NCBI RefSeq assembly: GCF_040939305.1
Contig: NZ_CP162511.1
Coordinates: forward strand, 1,798,001 to 1,862,000
Direction: 5' to 3'
Source of the DNA: Herbiconiux sp. A18JL235
GTDB lineage: Bacteria > Actinomycetota > Actinomycetes > Actinomycetales > Microbacteriaceae
DNA: 64,000 nt
The notes beneath the pieces were generated by a model. That model did no database searches and was not told the origin of the DNA. It was given only the letters and a program-made list of their open reading frames with translations. Position numbers and translations under genes: made by a program. Shown piece after piece: positions 53,478-60,341 of the stretch. Each line of letters begins with the position of its first letter. Position 1 is the stretch's first letter.

Positions 53478-54394
53478 CCGTCGAACTCTGGGTCGCCATC
53501 CTCGCCGGCACCCTCGCCCTCGCCGCTCCGCTCGTCTTCGCCGGCATCGGCGAGGGCTTCGTCGAGCGCGCGGGCCGCATCAACCTCGGCATCGAGGGCA
53601 TGATGATCATGGGCGCTCTCGCGGGCGTGTGGGGCGCGAGCCTCGGCGGGCCCCTCGTCGGCCTCCTCGCCGGCATCGCGGTGGGGCTCCTCCTGGCCGT
53701 CGGGATGAACCTCGTGGTGTACCGGCTGCACGCCAACGAGATCGTCGTGGGCCTCGGCGTCACGATGCTCGGCCTCGGCCTCAGCACCTACCTGTTCCAG
53801 CTCTGGGTGCCGAGCGGGCAGACGAACGTCACCGTGCCCACCGTCCCGCGCACGGGTCTCGGCCCCCTCGCCGACATCCCGGTGATCGGCCCGATCCTGT
53901 TCGGGCAGAGTCCCCTCGTCTACCTCGCCGCGCTGCTGCTCGTCGTCGCCTGGGCCGTGATGCGGTTCACCCGGTTCGGTCTCGCCGTGCAGGCGGTGGG
54001 CACCGACCCGGCCTCCGCCGCCCTCCGCGGGGTGCGGGTGGAGCGCACCGGAGCGTCGGCGCTCCTCATCGGGGGAGCGCTCGCCGGGCTCGGCGGCGCC
54101 GTCATCACCATCGGCACGATCGGATCGTTCACCCCCGACATCACCGCCGGCCGCGGCTACATCGCGCTCGCCATCGTGATCATGGGCCGCAGCCGCCCCG
54201 TGGGCATCGCGCTCGGCGCCCTGCTGTTCGCCTTCCTGCAGAGCTTCGCGCTGCTGGCGCAGTCGACGGCGCTCACCCTCCCGAGCGAGGTCTACCAATC
54301 GATACCGTATGTGGTGACCCTCGTGGTGCTCGTCATCACGTCACGCCGGCAGCTGCGGAGGCTGTACCGCAGCACGAAGGTGAGAACGACATGA
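53474..54394 (+). CDS. ABC transporter permease 2 (nucleoside importer)
   Basis: The 306-residue protein has about eight helices with RINLGIEGMMIMGALAGV and LHANEIVVGLGVTMLG, the NupQ-type blocks. GTG start within the previous gene's stop; its own stop overlaps the regulator start by ATGA. With permease 1 it would form the membrane channel of the importer. Confidence 0.88.
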   Translation: MTVELWVAILAGTLALAAPLVFAGIGEGFVERAGRINLGIEGMMIMGALAGVWGASLGGPLVGLLAGIAVGLLLAVGMNLVVYRLHANEIVVGLGVTMLGLGLSTYLFQLWVPSGQTNVTVPTVPRTGLGPLADIPVIGPILFGQSPLVYLAALLLVVAWAVMRFTRFGLAVQAVGTDPASAALRGVRVERTGASALLIGGALAGLGGAVITIGTIGSFTPDITAGRGYIALAIVIMGRSRPVGIALGALLFAFLQSFALLAQSTALTLPSEVYQSIPYVVTLVVLVITSRRQLRRLYRSTKVRTT

Positions 54395-55131
54395 CCGACG
54401 AAGACCAGCGGGTGCTCGCCGGGGTGCTGCGCTTCGTGCGCGATGCCGCGGCATCCGGTTCCACCCTCCCCGGTGAGGTCGAGCTCGCCGAGCGCGTCGG
54501 CTGCACCCGCCGCCAGGTGCGCGATGTGCTCGCCTCGCTCGAGCAGCAGGGCGTGGTGTTGCGCCGGCAGGGTGCGGCGACCGAGGTCGACCCCGTGGCC
54601 ACCCGCATGAGCGTGCGGTTCGAAGACCAGCTGGAGTACAGCGTTCTGCTGCGCCAGCTCGGCTACGCCAGCAGCGTCGACGTGCTCGAGATCGCCGACG
54701 TGCCGATGCCGCCCGAGAGCGCGGGGCTGCTCATGGTGGAGCCCGGGCGGCCCGCCGCCCGCATCGTGAAGCGCTGGCGCGCCGACGGCGCCGTGGCCAT
54801 GCTCGCGTTCAGCATCATGCCGCTTCCGTTCCCGCGCGACGAGGTCGACCTCGGCGACTCGATCTACACCGCCGCCACGCGGGTGTGGGGCGAGGCGGTC
54901 GCCTGGGAGGTGGCGACCCCGTCGGCCGAGGTGCTCGGGGAACAGGATGCAGCGCTGTTCGAGCACCCCGTGGGCACGCCGGTGCTCACCCTCGACATCG
55001 TGGGGATCGGGCTGAGCGGGCGCCGCCTGTTCCACGCCCGGGAGCTCCACGACCCCAAGACCGTCTCGTACTCGATGATGCGCACCGTGCGGCCGCCGCA
55101 GGTGTTCTCGACGGCGCGCTACCAGTTCTGA
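54391..55131 (+). CDS. GntR-family regulator with UTRA domain
   Basis: The 246-residue protein has an N-terminal winged helix (GSTLPGEVELAERVGCTRRQVRDVLASLEQQGVVLRRQG) and a UTRA ligand domain (about residues 85-240; LLMVEPGRPAARIVKRWRADG, PVGTPVLTLDIVGIG). HutC-type members respond to the substrate or product of the operon they control. It is coupled to permease 2. Candidate operators are at 45815-45930. The N-terminus is slightly shorter than in GntR proteins that start before the first helix. Confidence 0.85.
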   Translation: MTDEDQRVLAGVLRFVRDAAASGSTLPGEVELAERVGCTRRQVRDVLASLEQQGVVLRRQGAATEVDPVATRMSVRFEDQLEYSVLLRQLGYASSVDVLEIADVPMPPESAGLLMVEPGRPAARIVKRWRADGAVAMLAFSIMPLPFPRDEVDLGDSIYTAATRVWGEAVAWEVATPSAEVLGEQDAALFEHPVGTPVLTLDIVGIGLSGRRLFHARELHDPKTVSYSMMRTVRPPQVFSTARYQF

Positions 55132-55181
55132 CCCCGGGCGCACCCCCGCCCCACCCGACCCGTTCGCGAAAGGACCAGCCC

Positions 55182-56312
55182 ATGCTCACCCGACCCTCTC
55201 CGGTGCAGGTTCCCGAACACGAGCTCGCCTGGATCGAGACCGCGACGGCCCTCGCCGCACGATTGAGTCGCGAGGTCGCCGCCGACGACGTCTCGGGAGA
55301 GCTGCCGGCCGACGGGCTCCGGGCGATCTCGGCCAGCGGCCTCGACGTCGCCTTCCTGCCGAAGGAGTTCGGCGGCGAGACGCTGTCGTACGCCGCTCTG
55401 GCGCAGGTGGTGCGCATCCTCGCCGCCGCGCATCCCGCTGCCGCCGCCGTGTGGCTCATGCACATCGGGGCGGCCCATGCCCTGGTGACCCTCTCGACAC
55501 CCTCGAACGCGGAGTTCTTCGCCGAGCGGCTGCGGTCGGGCGCGCGCTTCTCGAACGCGCTCTCGGAGCCCGCCGGCGGCAACTTCTTCCTCTCCTCGCA
55601 GCAAGACGTCGAGCCGGCCGACGGCGGCTGGACGCTCTCGGGGCGGAAGCTCTTCGTCTCGGGCGCCGAGATCGCCGACCATGTCTTCCTCAACGTCCGC
55701 GTCGACGGCACTCCAGGCTTCTTCGGAGTCGACCGCGACGACACCTTCTCGCTGCCCGAGTTCGACCAGACCATCGGCATGCGGGCGACCCGCAGCCGCA
55801 CGATCGTGTTCGACGGCACCCACCTCCCGGCGTCGAGGCGCTGCGGCATCCCGCCGGCCGACTACGCGAACCTCATCACCGTCGGCTTCGCCTCGCTCTC
55901 GATCGGCATCGCCGAGTCGGCGATCGACGCGCTGACCGCGTCGGCCTCGGTGGCGAAGGGGCCGGCGGCCGAGCGGCTCGCCGACGCCCCCTGGGTGAAG
56001 TCGGAGACGGCGATGGTGTGGGCCGAGCTGCGTGCGGCGCGGCTGCTCGCGGAGCAGACCGCGTGGCTCGCCGACCGCCGCGACCCGCAGGCGATGGCCG
56101 CCGCGACGGAGGCGAAGATGCTCGCCAACGAGGTGGCGAAGAAGGCCGCCGCGCTCGCCCTCAAGGTGGGCGGTGGCAGTGCTTTCCTCGCGCGCTCGCC
56201 CATCCAGCGCATCTTCCGTGACGCGCAGGCGGGGGCTCTCATGGCCTACTCGGTGCCGTTCAGCCAGGAGATCGTCGGCGGCTGGGTGCTGTCGGAGCCG
56301 GTTCCCAGCTAG
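55182..56312 (+). CDS. Acyl-CoA-dehydrogenase-fold flavoprotein
   Basis: The 376-residue protein has the ACAD layout: helical N-terminus (FLPKEFGGETLSYAALAQVV), the flavin region (RFSNALSEPAGGN, WTLSGRKLFVSGAEIADHVFLNV), and a helical C-terminal domain ending IQRIFRDAQAGALMAY. The C-terminal block resembles ACAD type 2 and the class-D flavin monooxygenases of the DszC/HsaA group, so a flavin-dependent oxygenase acting on a small heterocycle is possible. It follows the regulator after 50 bases with its own ribosome site (GAAAGGAC) and ends the purine operon. Confidence 0.7.
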   Translation: MLTRPSPVQVPEHELAWIETATALAARLSREVAADDVSGELPADGLRAISASGLDVAFLPKEFGGETLSYAALAQVVRILAAAHPAAAAVWLMHIGAAHALVTLSTPSNAEFFAERLRSGARFSNALSEPAGGNFFLSSQQDVEPADGGWTLSGRKLFVSGAEIADHVFLNVRVDGTPGFFGVDRDDTFSLPEFDQTIGMRATRSRTIVFDGTHLPASRRCGIPPADYANLITVGFASLSIGIAESAIDALTASASVAKGPAAERLADAPWVKSETAMVWAELRAARLLAEQTAWLADRRDPQAMAAATEAKMLANEVAKKAAALALKVGGGSAFLARSPIQRIFRDAQAGALMAYSVPFSQEIVGGWVLSEPVPS

Positions 56313-56330
56313 AGGTGTGGCATGCCTAAC

Positions 56331-56349
56331 TTAGGTATGCCTATACTGA
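56331..56349 (+). promoter_or_regulatory. IdeR/DtxR-type iron box
   Basis: TTAGGTATGCCTATACTGA matches the 19-base DtxR/IdeR consensus TTAGGTTAGCCTAACCTAA at 14 positions. A second overlapping palindrome ATGCCTAA-C-TTAGGTAT lies at 56322-56338. The box ends 7 bases before the ATG of the SIP-like gene, so iron-loaded IdeR would block its transcription. Confidence 0.75.
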
Positions 56350-56356
56350 TCTCGCC

Positions 56357-56743
56357 ATGTATGAGATCGCCACCGACTCCACCGTCGTCTCCCGAGCATC
56401 CGGTCGCGTGCTGATCGCCGCCACCGAGTCGAACCTCGACGAGGTGCGCGCCATCGTCGCCACCCTGGGGGAGCGTGCCCATGGCCAGGTCTTCGTCGAG
56501 GTGCCCTCGGCGGCCGAGATCGACCCGATCCAGACGCCGGAGCGGGTCACCGTGACGTGGCTGCGCCGCGACATCCGCACCGGCGAGATGGGCACGGGCC
56601 TCGCCTGCGCCCCCGGTCAGGCGCTGCGCCGGGCCGTACGGGCCTGGGTGGGCGAGATGTCGACCGGCGACGCCGAGATCGACGGCGACGCGGTGTGCGT
56701 GTGGCTCGGCCGCGACGTGCCGAACGACTTCGCCGGGGTGTGA
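56357..56743 (+). CDS. Siderophore-interacting-protein C-domain protein
   Basis: The 128-residue protein corresponds to the SIP C-terminal (NAD(P)H-binding) domain: GRVLIAATESNLDEVRAIVATL, QVFVEVPSAAEID and VTWLRRDIRTGE. The FAD-binding N-terminal domain of full SIP reductases (about 250-280 residues) is missing, so it is either a stand-alone domain or a partner of another protein. The iron box at its start supports a role in iron acquisition. Confidence 0.75.
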   Translation: MYEIATDSTVVSRASGRVLIAATESNLDEVRAIVATLGERAHGQVFVEVPSAAEIDPIQTPERVTVTWLRRDIRTGEMGTGLACAPGQALRRAVRAWVGEMSTGDAEIDGDAVCVWLGRDVPNDFAGV

Positions 56744-56762
56744 GCGAGAACCCGCTCAGGGG

Positions 56763-57164
56763 CTATCGCGCCCGCCCCCGCTTGACGTAGTTCCCGTCTT
56801 CGAGCCCCGCCTCGACCTCGAAGTGGTTCGTCAGGGGGTTCTGCCCGGCGAGCGCGTAGAGCAGCGGGAACATCATCCCGTACTGCTTCCACTGCTGCCG
56901 GTGCACCTTCTCGTGCCGCAGCACCGCGGGCGCGTCGTTGTCGTCGGTGAGGTACACCCCGCCCACGCAGGTGCCGCCGCGGCGGAAGGCCCAGCGCGGC
57001 AGCCCCGTGCACACGAACAGGCCGTCGACCCGGCGGATGCGCCCGGTGCCGAACACGCTGCCGATGAGGAGGGCGACACCGGTGGCGTAGAGGTAGCCCG
57101 CCCGGGCGACCGGCGGCGCGTAGAGCACGGCTCGCACGCGGGCCATCGCCCCCTCGTCGCTCAT
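56763..57164 (-). CDS. Membrane-anchored protein with HExxH-like motif
   Basis: The 133-residue protein has one hydrophobic helix (AGYLYATGVALLIGSVF), then VLRHEKVHRQQWKQYGMMFP, where HEKVH fits an HExxH zinc-binding motif, and NHFEVEAGLEDGN with a candidate third ligand Glu. It is small for a peptidase. It overlaps the upstream oxidoreductase by ATGA, so it is the last gene of that leftward unit. Peptidase activity is not established. Confidence 0.6.
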   Translation of the reverse strand: MSDEGAMARVRAVLYAPPVARAGYLYATGVALLIGSVFGTGRIRRVDGLFVCTGLPRWAFRRGGTCVGGVYLTDDNDAPAVLRHEKVHRQQWKQYGMMFPLLYALAGQNPLTNHFEVEAGLEDGNYVKRGRAR

Positions 57165-58609
57165 GCGCTGCCGTCTCGACCGTAGGTCTCGAGCAGCCGC
57201 AGCCAGACCTCGCTGATGGTGGGGTACGAGGGCACGGCGTGCCAGAGCCGCGAGAGGGGCACCTCGCCGACGACGGCGACGGTGGCGGAGTGCAGCAGCT
57301 CCTGCACGTCGGGGCCCACGAAGGTGACGCCGAGCAGCACCTTCCGCTCCTCGTCGACCACGGCGCGCGCGGTGCCCTGGTAGCCGTCGGTGTGCACGCT
57401 CGCTCCCGCGACGTTGCCGATCTCGTAGTCGACGACCCGGATGCTGTGGCCGGCCTTCTCTGCGGCGGCGGCGGTGAGGCCCACCGACGCCACCTGCGGG
57501 TCGGTGAAGGTCACCTGCGGCACCGACTGGTGGTCGGCGGTCGCCACGTGACGTCCCCACGGGGCGTCGTCGACGGGCTCGCCCTTCGCCCGCGCAGCCA
57601 CCACGTCGCCGGCGGCCCGCGCCTGGTACTTGCCCTGGTGGGTCAGCAATGCGCGATGGTTGACGTCGCCGGTGGCGTACAACCACTCGCCCTCGAGCGG
57701 CTTGCCGTCGGAGCCGAGCACGAGCAGCGTGTCGTCGGTGCGAAGCCACTCGCCGGGCTCCAGCCCGACGGTCTCGAGACCGAGGTCGCCGGTGCGGGGG
57801 AGCCGCCCCGTGGCGACGAGCAGCTCGTCGCCCTCGATCGCGGTGCCGTCGTCGAGGGTGGTGACGACGACCCCGTCGGGGCGCCGCTCGACGGAGGCGG
57901 GTGAGGCGCCGAGGTGCAGCTCGACGCCCATCGCCCCGAGCGACTCGGCGACGGCCTCGCCCGCGAAGGGCTCCTGGTTCGCCAGCAGCGCGCCGCGCGA
58001 CACCACCGTGACCCGGGAGCCCAGCGTGGCGTAGGCGGTCGCGAGCTCGCAGGCGACAACGCCTCCGCCGATGACGGTGAAGCGCTCGGGGATGCTCTGG
58101 GCGCTGGTCGCCTCGCGGCTCGTCCACGGCGCCGCCTCGGCGAGGCCGGGGATGTCGGGCAGCAGCGCCGTCGAGCCGGTGGAGACCACGACGGCGTGCC
58201 GGGCGGTGAGCTTCGACACGGTGCCATCGCCCGCGGTCACCGACAGCTCCTTCACCCCCGTGAAGACGGCATGCCCGCGCACCAGGTCGATGCCGGCCCC
58301 GCGCACCCAGTCGACCTGCCCGCTGTCGTTCCAGTCGCTGGTGAACGAGTTGCGGCGCTTCAGCACCGCCGCCACGTCGATGTCGCCGGTCACGGCCTGC
58401 GCGGCCCCGTCGACCGTCTTCGCGGCGTGCACCACTTCGCCCGCCCGCAACAGCGCCTTCGAGGGCATGCAGGCCCAGTAGGAGCACTCGCCGCCGACCA
58501 GCTCCGCCTCCACCAGCGCGACGGTGAGGCCACCCTGCACGGCTCGGTCGGCGACGTTCTCGCCCACCGCCCCTGCGCCGATCACGATGACGTCGAATTC
58601 CTGGGACAT
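57161..58609 (-). CDS. Pyridine-nucleotide-disulfide oxidoreductase
   Basis: The 482-residue flavoprotein has VIGAGAVGENVADRA (FAD), VGGECSYWACMPSK with the redox-active Cys pair (CxxxxC), VIGGGVVACELA (NAD(P)H) and a C-terminal dimerisation domain. The usual catalytic His-x4-Glu of lipoamide and mercuric reductases is replaced by HAVPSYPTISE, in which a His and a Glu are present at the expected spacing. It is related to dihydrolipoamide dehydrogenases; the partner is unknown. Start ATG 58609; the next gene overlaps. Confidence 0.85.
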   Translation of the reverse strand: MSQEFDVIVIGAGAVGENVADRAVQGGLTVALVEAELVGGECSYWACMPSKALLRAGEVVHAAKTVDGAAQAVTGDIDVAAVLKRRNSFTSDWNDSGQVDWVRGAGIDLVRGHAVFTGVKELSVTAGDGTVSKLTARHAVVVSTGSTALLPDIPGLAEAAPWTSREATSAQSIPERFTVIGGGVVACELATAYATLGSRVTVVSRGALLANQEPFAGEAVAESLGAMGVELHLGASPASVERRPDGVVVTTLDDGTAIEGDELLVATGRLPRTGDLGLETVGLEPGEWLRTDDTLLVLGSDGKPLEGEWLYATGDVNHRALLTHQGKYQARAAGDVVAARAKGEPVDDAPWGRHVATADHQSVPQVTFTDPQVASVGLTAAAAEKAGHSIRVVDYEIGNVAGASVHTDGYQGTARAVVDEERKVLLGVTFVGPDVQELLHSATVAVVGEVPLSRLWHAVPSYPTISEVWLRLLETYGRDGSA

Positions 58610-58664
58610 GACTGCTCCTGCTGGTCGCTGGTGGGGTGGGAAGGGGTGGGCGGAGGATGCTCGC

Positions 58665-59504
58665 TCAGCGCACCAGGGCCGACACGATGCGCAGGATGGC
58701 GGGGAGGTCGTCGACCACCGCATCCGGAGCGCTCGGCGCGAACTCGGTGATCCCCGCGCCGACGAGCTCGAACTCGGCCCGCACGGCGCGCACGGCGTCG
58801 GTGAGAGCGGCGACGCTCAGCCCGAACGGTTCGGGATGCGTGATGCCGCTGATCTCGGCCGGGTCGAGCACGTCGAGGTCGACGTGGATGTAGACGGCCC
58901 CGGCTCCCGTGGCGCGCACCGCGTCGACGAGCGCCTGTGGGCCACGGCCGAGGCCGTCGGCGTCGATGACGGCGATCGAGGTGGAGCCGAGGTAGGCGGC
59001 CTCGGCGTCGTCGAACGCCCGCGTGCCGGCGAGCACGAGGTGCTCAGGCGCCACGACGCGACGCCCGCCGGTGAGCTGCTCGGGAGCCTCGCCCAGCAGG
59101 GCCCGCACGACCATGTCGTGGAAGGCGCCCGTGGGCGAGGTCTCGGGGGAGTGGATGTCGGGGTGGGCGTCGAACCACACCACGGCGACGGGTTCGCTCC
59201 GCGCCGCCACGGCGTGGCGCACGGCGGCGTACTCGACACCGCAGTCGCCGCCCACGACGACCGGGGTCATGCCGGGCACCGTGTCGTCGAGCGCTGCGTC
59301 GAGGGCGTCGGCGACCGCCGAGATCGACGAGAAGCGGGCGATCCCCGTCTCGAGGGACTCGCCGGCTCCCGCCGGGATCTCGACGGTACGCGTCGCCGCC
59401 GACGGGAGGTCGCCGCGGATCGCCTCGGCGCCGTCGATCAGCCGCATGGCCCGGCTCGAGCTCGAGCCCTGCCACTGCGGCACCACGATGAAGGTCGCCG
59501 ACAT
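58665..59504 (-). CDS. Arginase/agmatinase-family protein with a substituted metal ligand
   Basis: The 279-residue ureohydrolase-fold protein has VVVGGDCGVE where the family has GGDHS (the metal His is Cys), WFDAHPDIH (D-A-H-x-D intact) and HVDLDVLDP (D-x-D intact). One of the usual two manganese sites is thus changed, so hydrolysis of arginine or agmatine is doubtful. It lies in the leftward block between pspA and the disulfide oxidoreductase genes. Confidence 0.8.
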   Translation of the reverse strand: MSATFIVVPQWQGSSSSRAMRLIDGAEAIRGDLPSAATRTVEIPAGAGESLETGIARFSSISAVADALDAALDDTVPGMTPVVVGGDCGVEYAAVRHAVAARSEPVAVVWFDAHPDIHSPETSPTGAFHDMVVRALLGEAPEQLTGGRRVVAPEHLVLAGTRAFDDAEAAYLGSTSIAVIDADGLGRGPQALVDAVRATGAGAVYIHVDLDVLDPAEISGITHPEPFGLSVAALTDAVRAVRAEFELVGAGITEFAPSAPDAVVDDLPAILRIVSALVR

Positions 59505-59519
59505 GACTGCCGCTGCCCG

Positions 59520-60263
59520 CTACTCGCCGCTCGTGACGGCCTTGGTGGGCGAGCCGGCCTTCAGCGCGGCCAGGCGCGCCTCGACCTCGGTGAGCTCACC
59601 GAGGTCGTCGAGGCTCTCGAACTGAGCGTCGAGGCTGGAGGCGTTCAGCTCCTCCTGGCCACGCACCCGCGCCTCCTCGCGGCGGATCTTGTCTTCGAAG
59701 CGGCCCAGGTCGCTCGACGGGTCGAGCACGTTGATGTTCTTCAGCGCATCCTGCACCTTGCCCTGCGCCTCGGCGGTCTTGGCGCGGGCGACCAGGTTGT
59801 CGCGCTTCATCTTCAGCTGGTTGAGCTTCTCCTTCATGGCGGCAAGGCCCGACTTGAGCTTCTCGACCGACTCGGTCTGCGACGCGATGGAGGGCTCGGC
59901 GCTCTTGGCCTCGTTCTCCGACTGCAGCTGGCGCGTCAGTGCGACCTTGGCCAGGGCGTCGAACTTGTCGGCGTCGACCGTGTTGCCCGCAGCGCGGAAC
60001 TCATCCGCCTTGGTGCTCGCGGCGAGGGCCTTGCGGCCCCAGTCGGCGGCGGCCGCGACGTCTTCGCGGTGGTCGTCCTCGAGCAGACGCAGGTTGCCGA
60101 TGGTCTGCGCGATGGCGCTCTCGGCGTCGGCGATGTTCGAGGTGTAGTCGCGCACCAGCTGGTCGAGCATGAGCTGCGGGTCTTCGGCCTGGTCGATCAA
60201 CGCGTTGATGTTGGCCTTCGCGAGCTGGGCGATGCGGCCGAAGATCGATTGCTTGGTGGACAT
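59520..60263 (-). CDS. pspA: PspA/IM30-family envelope-stress protein
   Basis: The 247-residue protein begins IFGRIAQLAKANINALIDQAEDPQLMLDQLVRDY, the conserved PspA start, and is then almost entirely long charged coiled-coil helix, ending in a Lys/Ser-rich tail. PspA proteins form membrane-stabilising rods. Start ATG 60263 follows AAGGAG. Upstream is the TPM-domain gene, downstream (15 bases) the arginase-like gene. Confidence 0.88.
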   Translation of the reverse strand: MSTKQSIFGRIAQLAKANINALIDQAEDPQLMLDQLVRDYTSNIADAESAIAQTIGNLRLLEDDHREDVAAAADWGRKALAASTKADEFRAAGNTVDADKFDALAKVALTRQLQSENEAKSAEPSIASQTESVEKLKSGLAAMKEKLNQLKMKRDNLVARAKTAEAQGKVQDALKNINVLDPSSDLGRFEDKIRREEARVRGQEELNASSLDAQFESLDDLGELTEVEARLAALKAGSPTKAVTSGE

Positions 60264-60341
60264 GTGGTTCTCCTTCGTGTCGTGCGTGATCAATCGTGTC
60301 GTGTGGTTGATGGTCCCTGTATCGGGGTCAGGCCGGCGGGG

